A DNA stretch of 64,000 nucleotides from Neolewinella marina. GTDB lineage: Bacteria > Bacteroidota > Bacteroidia > Chitinophagales > Saprospiraceae. Both the position numbers and the translations under genes were made by a program. The notes beneath the pieces are model-generated. The model searched no databases, was not told the origin of the DNA, and saw nothing but the letters and a program-made list of their open reading frames with translations. Numbering within the stretch: the first letter of the stretch is position 1; each line of letters begins with the position of its first letter. The stretch lies in contig NZ_PDLO01000001.1 in NCBI RefSeq assembly GCF_002631205.1, forward strand, positions 310,001-374,000, read 5' to 3'. Positions 16,048 to 25,052 of this stretch are shown here, in pieces.

Positions 16048-16869
16048 ATGAATCAGCAGAATAATCAGACCGTAATCGGAGTATTTGACACCATGACCCA
16101 GGCGCGCAGCGCCAAGAAAGCACTGGCCGAAGCCGGCTTCACCGGCCACGCCGTAGACGTAAGCAAGTACGGAGAGCACGGAACGGTAGGCGAGAATTAC
16201 CACCGTGACTCCAATAAAGTAAAAGGTTTTTTTGACCGCCTCTTTGACGACCAGGACGACCAGGACAAGAAGTACCGCCGGCGCGACGCCGCCCGCGAAG
16301 TAGCCAGCCGGGGAACGGTAGTAACCGTTCATACCGCAAACATGGAAAAGGCCAAACGCGCCGCCGCCATACTGGACAAGTACGGCGCCATCGACCTCGA
16401 CGACCGTTATGAACAGTACCAAAACAACCGCTTCAATGCGGAGGAGAACCGGAAATCCCTCACCGAACGCTACGGGGATGTTGACGGCGGCGGAACGATC
16501 GACGTAGTAAAGGAAGACGTAGCCGTTGGAAAACGCGACGTGAACACCGGCAGCATCTCAGTGCGCAGCCACATTGTCGAACGCCCCGTTGAAGAAACGC
16601 TTCGCCTGCGAACCGAGGAGGCCTTCATCGAACGCAACAAGGTCGATCGCCCCGCTTCCGGAGATGCTTTCAAGGACCAGAACATCACCGTCCAGGAAAC
16701 CTCCGAAGAGGCTGTGGTAGAGAAAAAGGCCCGCGTAGTGGAAGAGATCAAAGTCGGCAAGAACGTCGACACCCGCACCGAAAAGATTCGGGAAACCGCC
16801 CGGGAAACCGAGGTCGACATCGTCAAGAACGACGGCAACGGCAAGCGGCAGAAGGAGGGAGCGCGGTAA
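16048..16869 (+). CDS. YflT-like plus DUF2382 stress protein
   Basis: 273 residues. Residues 1-115 resemble the N-terminal domain of general stress proteins of the YflT type (TVIGVFDTMTQARSAKKALAEAGF, then RGTVVTVHTANMEKAKRAAAIL). Residues about 150-270 are a DUF2382 domain (VAVGKRDVNTGSISVRSHIVE, RPVEETLRLRTEEAFIERNK, EEIKVGKNVDTRTEKIRETA). Very charged and probably soluble. Homologous in its second half to the preceding gene. Likely a desiccation, salt or envelope stress factor by family, not by direct evidence. Confidence 0.85.
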   Translation: MNQQNNQTVIGVFDTMTQARSAKKALAEAGFTGHAVDVSKYGEHGTVGENYHRDSNKVKGFFDRLFDDQDDQDKKYRRRDAAREVASRGTVVTVHTANMEKAKRAAAILDKYGAIDLDDRYEQYQNNRFNAEENRKSLTERYGDVDGGGTIDVVKEDVAVGKRDVNTGSISVRSHIVERPVEETLRLRTEEAFIERNKVDRPASGDAFKDQNITVQETSEEAVVEKKARVVEEIKVGKNVDTRTEKIRETARETEVDIVKNDGNGKRQKEGAR

Positions 16870-16956
16870 TTCCGCTTTCCCCTAAAATCAGGCTATCAGG
16901 TCCCTCCACTGAGGGGGCCTGGGAAGCCATCAATTAACCATTAAATCACATTTATC

Positions 16957-17616
16957 ATGACACAGATTAGAATCGAAGAGAAGAAAAGCGGTGGATCCAT
17001 TTGGCCCTGGATCATCGGATTGCTCATCCTGGGACTGGCCGTCTGGGGAATCGCCGAAGCCTTTGAGGAGTCCGACGAGACCTATACGGAGGAAGTCCTT
17101 GAAGACGACGACAGCGTTGCCGGCGTTGCCACCGGAATCGATGAGAACAACAACTACAAGGAGTACGAGACCGACGACGACTACACCGGAGCCGTAAGTG
17201 CGTACCTGGCCACTACCGAGAACATGGAAGGTGAAATGGGCCTCGACCACGAGTTCAGTCACCAGGCCCTGACCGAACTAGCCCGCGCAACCGTAGCACT
17301 GGCCGAAAACAAAGGCCTGACCACCGATGCTGCCATGCAGGACAAGGTCAATCAAGTGGAGCAACTTTCCGACGACATCATGAAGGACCCCCTGGCCGGT
17401 GACCACGCCGACAAAATCAGAAAAGCGGCCATGATGATCACCGAAATGCTCGAGAACATTGACAATGAAGCCTACAATGGGCAAAGTGCCGAGGACCTGA
17501 GCAAACTGCGGCAGGAAGCCCAGGCCATCACCCCGGAAACGCTTACCCTTAACCAGAAAGAGGACGTTCGTAGTTTCTTCCGGCAGGCCCGCATGGTACT
17601 GGAGCGGATGAGCTAA
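16957..17616 (+). CDS. Single-pass membrane protein of the stress cassette
   Basis: 219 residues, not recognised. A short charged N-terminus is followed by one transmembrane helix at about 14-33 (IWPWIIGLLILGLAVWGIAE). A highly acidic linker (35-75) leads to a helical domain (about 80-219) rich in Ala, Asp, Glu and Met. The topology suggests a helical domain anchored on the outside of the inner membrane. It lies 87 bases after the DUF2382 gene, 41 before the PRC-barrel gene, same strand. A small hairpin (about 16901-16921) occupies the gap before it. Confidence 0.75.
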   Translation: MTQIRIEEKKSGGSIWPWIIGLLILGLAVWGIAEAFEESDETYTEEVLEDDDSVAGVATGIDENNNYKEYETDDDYTGAVSAYLATTENMEGEMGLDHEFSHQALTELARATVALAENKGLTTDAAMQDKVNQVEQLSDDIMKDPLAGDHADKIRKAAMMITEMLENIDNEAYNGQSAEDLSKLRQEAQAITPETLTLNQKEDVRSFFRQARMVLERMS

Positions 17617-17657
17617 CCCCTCAGTCCCACCATTTCCTAACTTCAAAACCATCAACC

Positions 17658-18233
17658 ATGAGTACCATAGTCAATGATCCCAATACCCGCGAGAACGGCC
17701 ACGCCCGTACCAACAACAGCCGGCTGAAGTTTCTCGATGACCTATCCGGTTACAAAGTCCACCACGACGACGTAGATCCCCGGGGCTACACCGTGAAACT
17801 TCCCTCCGGAGAATCCATCGGCGAGGTCGAAGGCCTTCTGGCCGATACCCAGGCCAAACTGGTCCGCTACGTCGAAGTCGAGATTGACGACGATATCATC
17901 AACCGCCACGAGCGCGGCCTCTACACCGACCAGGATCGCCACGCACTGATCCCCGTTGGACTGATCCACATCGACAAGTCCTCGCGCAGCGTCACGGTTT
18001 CCGGAGTGGGTTACGACCACTTCACCGATTACCCCCGTTCACAGCGTGATAAAGGGTATTCCACGGGCTACGAAATCGACACCAATGACTACCTGTCCGG
18101 ATTCCACGATTACGGCAGCAGCTACAACCGCGATCGCTACTCCTCCGATACCCACCGGAATGCCGATCGCCTGGACGACGACTTCTACACCAGCGACTTC
18201 TACGCTACCCGTTCCTCCCGCAATACGATGTAG
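17658..18233 (+). CDS. PRC-barrel domain protein
   Basis: 191 residues. Residues about 26-115 are a PRC-barrel (FLDDLSGYKVHHDDVDPRGY, SIGEVEGLLADTQAKLVRYVE, RHALIPVGLIHID). The tail (120-191) is Tyr/Ser/Asp/Arg-rich and looks disordered. In other bacteria PRC-barrel and DUF2382 are often fused in one polypeptide; here they are separate genes of one cassette, which supports a joint role. A terminator follows. Confidence 0.86.
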   Translation: MSTIVNDPNTRENGHARTNNSRLKFLDDLSGYKVHHDDVDPRGYTVKLPSGESIGEVEGLLADTQAKLVRYVEVEIDDDIINRHERGLYTDQDRHALIPVGLIHIDKSSRSVTVSGVGYDHFTDYPRSQRDKGYSTGYEIDTNDYLSGFHDYGSSYNRDRYSSDTHRNADRLDDDFYTSDFYATRSSRNTM

Positions 18234-18262
18234 GAAGCTGGTCGCCGACCAATTATCTACTT

Positions 18263-18295
18263 ACCCGTTCTGCCTCCCGGCAGGACGGGTTTTTT
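18263..18295 (+). terminator. Terminator of the stress cassette
   Basis: ACCCGTTCTGCC (18263-18274) pairs with GGCAGGACGGGT (18279-18290) with one G-U, then T at 18290-18295. Its T run overlaps the stop codon of the convergent lptD gene. Confidence 0.9.
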
Positions 18296-21032
18296 AGTTC
18301 CCGAACAATCGCTGACCGTCGTAGCGGTTCTGATTGATGGGGACTTCGAGGAAGTCAAAGGTGCCAGGTTTGACGGCAATACTGAACTGGTAGGTATTCC
18401 GCTGCGGCGCCCAGCTGAAACGCATTTCCCAGCAGTGGAGGTCGCGGGCAAAGCTGAGGTAGGGATAGGTGATCCGCTTGCTGGTGAAGTCGTAGCCGAT
18501 CTGCCCCACGTTCACGCTCCAGTTCTCGGTAAGCTGGAGGGCACCCCGGAGTTCCAGGCTGTTCGCCGTGGTATTGAAACGCAGGGTATCCCGCGCCCCC
18601 GCCACGTCCGAAACCTCACGGTCGAGGCTGTAGTTGAGGGTGTGGCGGATGCTGAATTTCTCGAAGAGGCTCAGGATGTCGGTTTCTTCAAACAGGGTGT
18701 TTTCTTCTTCCCGCCGCTGCCGTCGCTCCTCGGCAATGTCGGTGACGTACTCTTCCTCCTCCCCCTGGAACAGTTGTCGGATCTTGGCGACTGTAACGTT
18801 GGTGGAAATCGTGCCGTTGAACTGGTTCAACTGGAAGGGCACCCCGCGGTCGCTCAGGGTGGTACGGTTGATCCGCTCTACTCTATTCGTCTCCGGGTCA
18901 AATACGGTCATGTAGGGATCCAGGGTAGCCCGCAGGTTCACCTGCGACAGTCCCTTGAAGAACCGGGTGCTCCCCCCTACACTGATCGTACTCCACTGCA
19001 GGCTGTCCGCGCCCAGGTTGTAGCTGCCGTTCACGCCGATGTTCTGGAACAACTTGACGATGTTGTCGGTACTGTCCTTGCGGCTGTAGACCTTGGCTTC
19101 AAAGAGGTTGGAAATGCTGTAGCTCGCCCGGAAGCTGAGGTCGCTCATGCTCGGAGCGGAAAAGATCTGACCGGCGAAGGGGGTGACGAACCGGTTGGGG
19201 TTGCCCCGCGCGGGGTCAATCATGTTCTCCTGGATGAAGTATGGAAGGCCGCTGATGTAGTCCCGGGCATTGGAGTAGTCCGGACTATAGGACACGGACA
19301 CCGAGGGCTTCATCACGTGGCGCAATCCCTTGAGGCCAAACAGCCCCTTGCCCCCCAGCCGCACCGTGCCAAACAGCTGGGTACTCACGCTTACCCCCGC
19401 GTTGAAGGTCCGGTAGCTGGCCAGACCGGGGTTGAGCCGGCTCGCGATGGAGGCAAAGGAGGTGGTATCGATGCGGACGTTGCCTTCGTCGTCGATCACC
19501 TCCTCGGTTTTGATCGTCGAGGGATCCAGAAAATACTCCAGGGTTTTCCCGTAGTATACCTCGGAGTAGCTCGCATTGGGGCTTACGTTGAAGTACTTCA
19601 GCACGTTGAGGCTGAGGGCGGAATTCGCGCTGTGCTGGAACCCATAGCGAGCCTCGTCAAAGGTCTGCTGGGTAAAGAAGGTGGTGTCCGAGCCGCTGAA
19701 TTCCGTTTTGAGCTGGCTGGTGTAGCGAAAGCTCAGTTTCTTGTACCAGGCGTTCAGGTTGCCCGGCAGGTTCCTCAGGGGGTAGATCGTTTGGGTCTGG
19801 AAGCGGGCGTCGGGGAAGCTAACGGAGATCTGTCGCGTCTGGTTGTTCTGGCTGTGGTTGAGGCCCGCGGTCAGGGTCGACTTCAGGTTGGGGAAGTTCT
19901 TCGTGATGTTCATCGACGAACGGATCACGTTGGTGCTGACCGCTTCGTAGCTGTTAAGGAAGCGCTGGTCGGCCAGGTTGGTCTGGAAATTGATCGATCC
20001 CCCGAAGTTGAAGGTGGGATGCGCCCGCTGGTCCTGCCGGTGCCGCCAGCCCAGGCTGATGCCCCGGTCGACGAACTGCTGCAGCTCCCGGTTTTCCTGG
20101 CGGAGGTGGCGGTAGCTGAAGTCGAAGTTGCCCGAATACTTGTACCGCCGCCGGTAGCTGGTCGCCGTATTCAGGGTAAAGGTGCCGTTCAGGTAGATGT
20201 CGGCGGTGGCCTGCAGATTGACGTGCTCCCCCAGGGGGAAGAACCAGCCAATGCCCTGGAAGCCGAACCCCCACTGCTGGCTGTACTGGTAGTCACTGGG
20301 GAAAAGCAGGCCCGTACTCCGCCCACTCTTCAACGGGAAGAAGCCAAAGGGCAGCCAAAAAGGCGTCGGCACCCCCATGATCTCGAGGTTGGATGGCCCG
20401 ATGATCGCCAACTTGTTCGGCACCACTTTGGCCTTGGAAGTCCGTACGCCAAAGTGGGGGTGGTCGAGGGAGCAACTCGTGAAGATTGCACCTTCGGTAT
20501 AGATCACGTCGGACCGCGTACTGTCGTTGGTCTGGATGGCCCCGCTGACGAACTTTGATTTGCCACCACGCACGAACACGTCGTCCTGGGTGGTGACGGT
20601 TTCGGTCACAATTCCCTTCTGGGTCTTGAAGTTATACTTTATGGTCTTGGCGCTAAACTCCTGTCCCCCATCGCTGAACTGGGGATCACCTCTCGGCGTT
20701 CCGGAACTGTCCGGCCAGGCCTCCGCTACCACCAGGTTGGTGCCGTAATCCAGGACGATGTGGTCGGCTTGCAGGTTAATCTGCTGGTACTGTACCCGGG
20801 CCTCCCCGTAGAGGTGGATTTGCTGCCGTTCCAGGTCCACCTCCATACTGTCGCGACTGCTGTAGTCCACGGGAGCGTCCAGGCTGTCCTTGCTCATCCG
20901 GTACTGGGCCGTGGAGCCGACGAACCCGGGCTGTACGGCGGAACTGTCCACCTGCGCCCCCGCCCAGCTGGAAAGCAGGAGAAGTCCGAAGATCAGGGCG
21001 GCGGAGCGCGGGTGCAGGGGAAGGTAGGTCAA
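18294..21032 (-). CDS. lptD: LPS assembly outer-membrane protein LptD
   Basis: About 912 residues. After a signal peptide (LIFGLLLLSSWAGAQ) comes an OstA/LptA-like periplasmic domain (MEVDLERQQIHLYGEARVQYQ, NLQADHIVLDYGT). The LptD barrel follows, with PFWLPFGFFPLKSGRSTGLLF near its start. It forms the outer-membrane translocon that inserts lipopolysaccharide. The frame is open to an ATG at 21185, but an exact TACTTTTG promoter box lies at 21122-21129, downstream of that ATG. The TTG at 21030-21032 gives a well-formed signal peptide (MTYLPLHPRSAALIFG...), so I prefer it. Confidence 0.88.
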   Translation of the reverse strand: MTYLPLHPRSAALIFGLLLLSSWAGAQVDSSAVQPGFVGSTAQYRMSKDSLDAPVDYSSRDSMEVDLERQQIHLYGEARVQYQQINLQADHIVLDYGTNLVVAEAWPDSSGTPRGDPQFSDGGQEFSAKTIKYNFKTQKGIVTETVTTQDDVFVRGGKSKFVSGAIQTNDSTRSDVIYTEGAIFTSCSLDHPHFGVRTSKAKVVPNKLAIIGPSNLEIMGVPTPFWLPFGFFPLKSGRSTGLLFPSDYQYSQQWGFGFQGIGWFFPLGEHVNLQATADIYLNGTFTLNTATSYRRRYKYSGNFDFSYRHLRQENRELQQFVDRGISLGWRHRQDQRAHPTFNFGGSINFQTNLADQRFLNSYEAVSTNVIRSSMNITKNFPNLKSTLTAGLNHSQNNQTRQISVSFPDARFQTQTIYPLRNLPGNLNAWYKKLSFRYTSQLKTEFSGSDTTFFTQQTFDEARYGFQHSANSALSLNVLKYFNVSPNASYSEVYYGKTLEYFLDPSTIKTEEVIDDEGNVRIDTTSFASIASRLNPGLASYRTFNAGVSVSTQLFGTVRLGGKGLFGLKGLRHVMKPSVSVSYSPDYSNARDYISGLPYFIQENMIDPARGNPNRFVTPFAGQIFSAPSMSDLSFRASYSISNLFEAKVYSRKDSTDNIVKLFQNIGVNGSYNLGADSLQWSTISVGGSTRFFKGLSQVNLRATLDPYMTVFDPETNRVERINRTTLSDRGVPFQLNQFNGTISTNVTVAKIRQLFQGEEEEYVTDIAEERRQRREEENTLFEETDILSLFEKFSIRHTLNYSLDREVSDVAGARDTLRFNTTANSLELRGALQLTENWSVNVGQIGYDFTSKRITYPYLSFARDLHCWEMRFSWAPQRNTYQFSIAVKPGTFDFLEVPINQNRYDGQRLFGN

Positions 21033-21121
21033 GCTGAAAAAATATCTTGCCAGGGCAACGATGCCCGCTTGGGTTCCGCGGTTGGTTGGATAGCGCTTTA
21101 ACGGTTTCTTACGGTGGGCGG

Positions 21122-21129
21122 CAAAAGTA
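21122..21129 (-). promoter_or_regulatory. -7 promoter box for lptD
   Basis: TACTTTTG on the minus strand, an exact TAnnTTTG match followed by CCGC. Transcription would begin near 21115, which excludes the ATG at 21185. Confidence 0.6.
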
Positions 21130-21217
21130 CGACAGCGACCGTTGTCGCCCTCCGTGGCGAAATGGCTATATTTCCGGGAATCCAATATTTATCAACTACT
21201 AGTCAATTATCTATGAT

Positions 21218-22624
21218 ATGCCCTCCAACTTCATCTTCGAACTTCTCTGCATCGACCCCGACGACATCAGCGATCAGCGCGGCTTTATTCACGCGATCAG
21301 TTACAGCAATGACGTCTGGAACGGCCGTTCGCCCATCATCACGAAGGACAAGAATGGCCACGACTACATCAAGGGCGAAAGTGGCCTGACGGTATCCGTA
21401 ATCAATGTTGACACCTCCAAAATTCTGACCGACCTCGTGGAAGCGGCCTTCGTGCTGCGGGTAGAAAGCCCAATGTTTGAACCCCTCGAGCCCTTTCGCC
21501 AGCGGCTGCTGCGCCACCTCAGTGAAAAACTTCGCTTTGCCCACCTACGCGTCCTGCAGGACGACATCAGCAGCGAGATCGCCAACCAGCTGTACCCCAA
21601 GATCAACTCGGTGGAGAACCTGCTGCGCCGCTACCTCATCAAGTTCTTCTTCCAGCGAGTGGGGATGTCGTGGTGGGAAGTGACGGCCACCCCCAAGATG
21701 ATCGAGAAGGTGAAGGCCCGGCAGCGCAACCGGTCCAACCAGTTCAGCTACTTCATCAACAGCGACATCGAGTTCGCCGACTTCGACGACCTCGGCCTGC
21801 TGATCTACAAGCAATCCACCGGTTTCAACGAGCCGGAAAAGGTGCTGGAGAAGCTCACCAGCATCGAGACGCTGGAGGAGCTCCAGGAATTGAAGAGCAA
21901 CCTCGAAGGCAACTACACCAAGTACTTCAAGACTTTCTTCCGCGACAAGAATTTCGAGCGGCTGTGGAAGGAAATGTCCAAAATCCGGAATAAGGTCGCT
22001 CACCAGGCCACCTTCTTTCACAGCGAGTTACGCAAGGGCATCGAACTTTCGGCTGAACTGACCTCCATCATCAAGGAGGCCGAAAGCCACATTGATGAAA
22101 TCGTGCTCTCCCTGAAGGAAAAGCAGGCGATCCACCAGGCCGCCGCCGAAGTAGTGCGCGAGGAACAGGAAGAAGCCGAGGCCGCCGTGCAACAGGCCCA
22201 GGAGATCACCAACCGCACCTCCCACTCCTCCCCCGAAGAGTCCGCCGCCGCCTCCCTGGCCGCCCGCTCGGAACACGGACAGGAACGCGGAGACCACCGC
22301 GTAAAACTGACGGGCCCGAAGATCATCGGCAAGATCAAGCTGGAACACAAAACCAATACCTACCGCGATACCGCCCCCCCGGGCTACCGCGTAATCACCG
22401 CCGAGGAAATCCTGGAGGAACTGCACGAGGCACTTCACCTCAATTTCACGACCTACGTGGGGCTGAAGTGGTTCGTCACCCAATACCTGGCCAACAAGGG
22501 CTACGCCATCGGGACCACCTACTCCCTGGTAAACATCCTCATCGAGCAAACGCAGATCGAACTGTACGACTACGAAAGCTCGGAAGGATACATGATTAAG
22601 GCGGTACGGTTGCCTAAGAGTTAA
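21218..22624 (+). CDS. HEPN-motif protein of unknown function
   Basis: 468 residues. Three parts are visible. Residues 1-115 are an unrecognised alpha/beta domain. Residues about 120-300 form a helical domain with R-N-K-V-A-H at 257-262, the Rx4H pattern of HEPN ribonucleases, preceded by SVENLLRRYLIKFFFQRVG, a typical first HEPN helix. A disordered Glu/Ala/Gln linker (300-365) leads to a C-terminal domain (about 392-468: ITAEEILEELHEALHL, YVGLKWFVTQYLANKGYAI) that resembles a winged-helix module. It might be an RNase effector or RNA-binding regulator. No toxin-antitoxin or phage-defence partner is adjacent. The composite repeat begins right after its stop. Confidence 0.65.
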   Translation: MPSNFIFELLCIDPDDISDQRGFIHAISYSNDVWNGRSPIITKDKNGHDYIKGESGLTVSVINVDTSKILTDLVEAAFVLRVESPMFEPLEPFRQRLLRHLSEKLRFAHLRVLQDDISSEIANQLYPKINSVENLLRRYLIKFFFQRVGMSWWEVTATPKMIEKVKARQRNRSNQFSYFINSDIEFADFDDLGLLIYKQSTGFNEPEKVLEKLTSIETLEELQELKSNLEGNYTKYFKTFFRDKNFERLWKEMSKIRNKVAHQATFFHSELRKGIELSAELTSIIKEAESHIDEIVLSLKEKQAIHQAAAEVVREEQEEAEAAVQQAQEITNRTSHSSPEESAAASLAARSEHGQERGDHRVKLTGPKIIGKIKLEHKTNTYRDTAPPGYRVITAEEILEELHEALHLNFTTYVGLKWFVTQYLANKGYAIGTTYSLVNILIEQTQIELYDYESSEGYMIKAVRLPKS

Positions 22625-22932
22625 GGAGGGGCAAGGGGTCAAGGAGCTAAGGTGGCAAGGGGTCAATTGCGTGACACTTATCCCTCGCTTTGCTCGGGCC
22701 GGGTCACGGGAAAATATCAACGCGATGCGGCTGCCCAGGGGTCAAGGGGTCAAGGGGTCAAGGGGTTAAGGGGTCAATAACGTGACAATTAACCCTCGCT
22801 TCGCTTGGGACGGGTCACGGGAAAGAGGGTAGATGGTACTGTACCCACCCGAGCGAAGCGAGGGGTGAATGGAACATCCTTGACCCCTTGACCTATTTAC
22901 TCCTTGACCCCTTGACCCCTTGACCCCGTAAA
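22625..22932. repeat. Composite intergenic repeat of octamers and palindromes
   Basis: The 308-bp gap between convergent genes holds five tandem AGGGGTCA octamers (22737-22776, fourth copy AGGGGTTA) and inverse TTGACCCC octamers (22880-22887 and three tandem at 22904-22927). A 55-bp direct repeat (22659-22713 and 22770-22824; 7 mismatches by eye) is spaced 111 bp apart. There are three CCCTCGCTTCGCTCGGG-type palindromes (22682-22698, 22793-22809, and 22848-22864 inverted). Octamers point inward from both ends, so the transcript could fold into a long hairpin. No gene is present. Confidence 0.85.
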
Positions 22933-24915
22933 TCACTCAAGTATCCGAAAAGTAGTCCGCCGGTTCAGCTGGTGCTGGTCTTCGGTGCAGCGTTCGCAGA
23001 CGCATTCGGCGATGGGCTGGCTTTCTCCGTAACCCCGGGCGGCGAGTCGGTCGGTGCTGATGCCCTTGCTGATGAGGTAATCGACGGCAGCCTGGGCGCG
23101 GGCCTGGCTGAGGGTCTGGTTGTAGGCGTCGCGGCCTCGGCAGTCGGTATGGCTGCCCAGCTCGATGCGGATGTCGGGATTGAGGGTCAGCACTTCGGCC
23201 AGTTCATTAAGCGTTGGCTGGGCATCCTGGCGGATGGAGCTTTCATCGAAGTCGTAGTAGATATTCTCCAGGACGATCTCCTGGTTGCGGAAGATCTTTT
23301 CAATCTCCAGTTCCAGTTCGTAGCGCTGTTCCGGCGCCTCTGGGTCCCGGGGGAGGTTGCGGCTGCTGAATCGCCCTTCGTCCGAAAGGTAATCGGGGCG
23401 TTCGGCGCGGAACTGGTACAGCTGGTCGTCGGCCAGGACCAGGCTCAATTGTCCTTCCTCGTTGGTGGAAACCGTACGGCTCTGGTCGCCGATACTGGCG
23501 ATGACGGTGGCGTTAGGCACCGGGCGCAGGCCGAGCACGCGGCTGCGGGGGTTGCCGGGCTCCTCGTAGATTTTCTCCACGACGGTGACGTCAAGCACGT
23601 TGCGATATACCACGGGATCAGGGCTGGGCGGGGGCGGCGGGAGCACCGTTTTGGTGTAGGCGTAGATGTCGTCGCTGCCGGCTCCGCCGGGGCGGGAGCT
23701 GCTGAAGTAACCGGTTGTGGTAGAGCCTACGCCGGTTCCGTTGCGCTGCACGATGATATAAGCGAAATCATCCGCTCCGCTGTTGATCGGCATTTTCAGG
23801 TTACGGGGGGCGGCGTAGCGCCCGTCTTCCATGGGCCAGGTGCGGAAGATGTCCAGGCCACCTAATCCTTCGAGCCCGTCGCTGGAGAAGTAGAGGGTGT
23901 CGCCGTCGAGGGTGGGAAACTGTTCGTTGCCGTCGGTATTGATGGCGCGGTTCATCAGGTCGGGCTGACTCCAATTGCCGTCGGGCAGCCGGTCGACGGT
24001 GTACAGGTCGTAGCCCCCCCACCCTTCGTTGAGGTTGGCGGAGAAGATGAGGCGGGTGCCGTCGGCGCTTACCGCGGGGTGCATGAAATTGGCATCCGGG
24101 GTCACGAAGGGCAGTTTCTCCGCCGGGGACCAGCCTCCGCCCGTGCGTTCGCTGCGGTAGATGCCGCAGTAGGCGTCGCTGCGCTTGGCGGGTGGGCTGC
24201 AACGGGTAAAGTACATGGTGTTGCCGTCCGGACTGAAGGCGGGGGTGCCTTCGTTGTACTCCGTGTTTACGGACGGATTGAAGGGGCTGACGGCTCCGGA
24301 GGTCGGGTCATCCGTGGTAAAGATGTCGCTGAAGCTGCGGCCGGTCCACTTGTAGGTTTCCTCCCCGGTGGCCGCGCTGCGGTCGCTGGTGAATACCAGT
24401 TGGTCGTTTAGCGCTACGGCGGCGTAGTCGGCGCCCGCACTGTTAAAGGCCACCGGCGTCACTTCGTATTCCGGCACCTTCTGGGCTTCCCGTTCCGCTT
24501 TCAGCCGCATGGCCAGTTCGGCGCCGGCGATGTCCTTGCGGAATTCGTAACGGGACCCGATTTCAAATCCCAGGTCGGTGTAGGTCTGAATGGCTTCCTC
24601 GTACCGTTCCAGCCGCTTCAGGGCGGCGGCCTTTTCGCGGAGGGCGTCCGGGCCGACCCCGTTGTCGTAGGCGGTCTGGAACCACTCCACGGCGGGTTCG
24701 TCCCGGCCGGTTTCCCGGTAGCTGATGGCCAGGTTCATGGCGATGGCACCCTGCTGTCCGCGGGACTTAGCCCGCTTGTATTCCCGCTGGAGCATCGGTA
24801 CGGCCACGTCGTACTGCTTGCGTTCCACGGCCGTGGCACCGTCGGTGATCTTTGCGGTATAGGTACAGCCGCCGGCAAAAATCAGGACGAAAGCAATCAG
24901 CAGAATACGGTACAT
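22933..24915 (-). CDS. PorE-like type IX secretion lipoprotein (TPR, beta-propeller, CRD, OmpA)
   Basis: 660 residues. Lipobox FAGGC puts the lipidated Cys at residue 17. TPR helices follow (about 30-135), then a PD40/WD40-like propeller (about 150-400: PAFSPDGNTMYFTRCS, HPAVSADGTRLIFSANLNEG, FPTLDGDTLYFSSDG). A carboxypeptidase-regulatory-like domain (about 435-520) and an OmpA peptidoglycan-binding domain (about 545-660: YYDFDESSIRQDAQPTLNEL, GSHTDCRG) complete it. This domain order is that of PorE, which ties the type IX secretion machinery to peptidoglycan. Other OmpA/TPR proteins share parts of it, so the exact role is inferred. Confidence 0.8.
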   Translation of the reverse strand: MYRILLIAFVLIFAGGCTYTAKITDGATAVERKQYDVAVPMLQREYKRAKSRGQQGAIAMNLAISYRETGRDEPAVEWFQTAYDNGVGPDALREKAAALKRLERYEEAIQTYTDLGFEIGSRYEFRKDIAGAELAMRLKAEREAQKVPEYEVTPVAFNSAGADYAAVALNDQLVFTSDRSAATGEETYKWTGRSFSDIFTTDDPTSGAVSPFNPSVNTEYNEGTPAFSPDGNTMYFTRCSPPAKRSDAYCGIYRSERTGGGWSPAEKLPFVTPDANFMHPAVSADGTRLIFSANLNEGWGGYDLYTVDRLPDGNWSQPDLMNRAINTDGNEQFPTLDGDTLYFSSDGLEGLGGLDIFRTWPMEDGRYAAPRNLKMPINSGADDFAYIIVQRNGTGVGSTTTGYFSSSRPGGAGSDDIYAYTKTVLPPPPPSPDPVVYRNVLDVTVVEKIYEEPGNPRSRVLGLRPVPNATVIASIGDQSRTVSTNEEGQLSLVLADDQLYQFRAERPDYLSDEGRFSSRNLPRDPEAPEQRYELELEIEKIFRNQEIVLENIYYDFDESSIRQDAQPTLNELAEVLTLNPDIRIELGSHTDCRGRDAYNQTLSQARAQAAVDYLISKGISTDRLAARGYGESQPIAECVCERCTEDQHQLNRRTTFRILE

Positions 24916-25019
24916 CGCGGTTGGACTTTGCTCGAAAACGGTTGGGTGGGGCCATTGTTGCCGGCCGGGGGTCAGCGGGGCGGCGTATCATATGACGGAC
25001 CCACATTAGGGCGGTTACA

Positions 25020-25034
25020 CTGACAATCTGTCAG
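25020..25034 (+). promoter_or_regulatory. Inverted repeat upstream of miaB
   Basis: CTGACA-ATC-TGTCAG is a perfect 6-bp inverted repeat, 10 bases upstream of the miaB -7 box in the divergent gap. It may be an operator. Confidence 0.4.
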
Positions 25035-25044
25035 CTAAAAATAC

Positions 25045-25052
25045 TACCTTTG
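25045..25052 (+). promoter_or_regulatory. -7 promoter box for miaB
   Basis: TACCTTTG, exact consensus, 19 bases upstream of the ATG. The surrounding 18 bases (25044-25061, CTACCTTTGCGCGCTAAA) are identical to those upstream of ahcY. Confidence 0.7.

Noticed and set aside
18294-21185. LptD start at the ATG at 21185
   Set aside because: It lies upstream of an exact TACTTTTG promoter box and would bury the signal peptide behind about 50 charged residues.
22625-22932. CRISPR array
   Set aside because: The tandem units are 8 bp without spacers and the 55-bp copies number only two; no cas genes are near.
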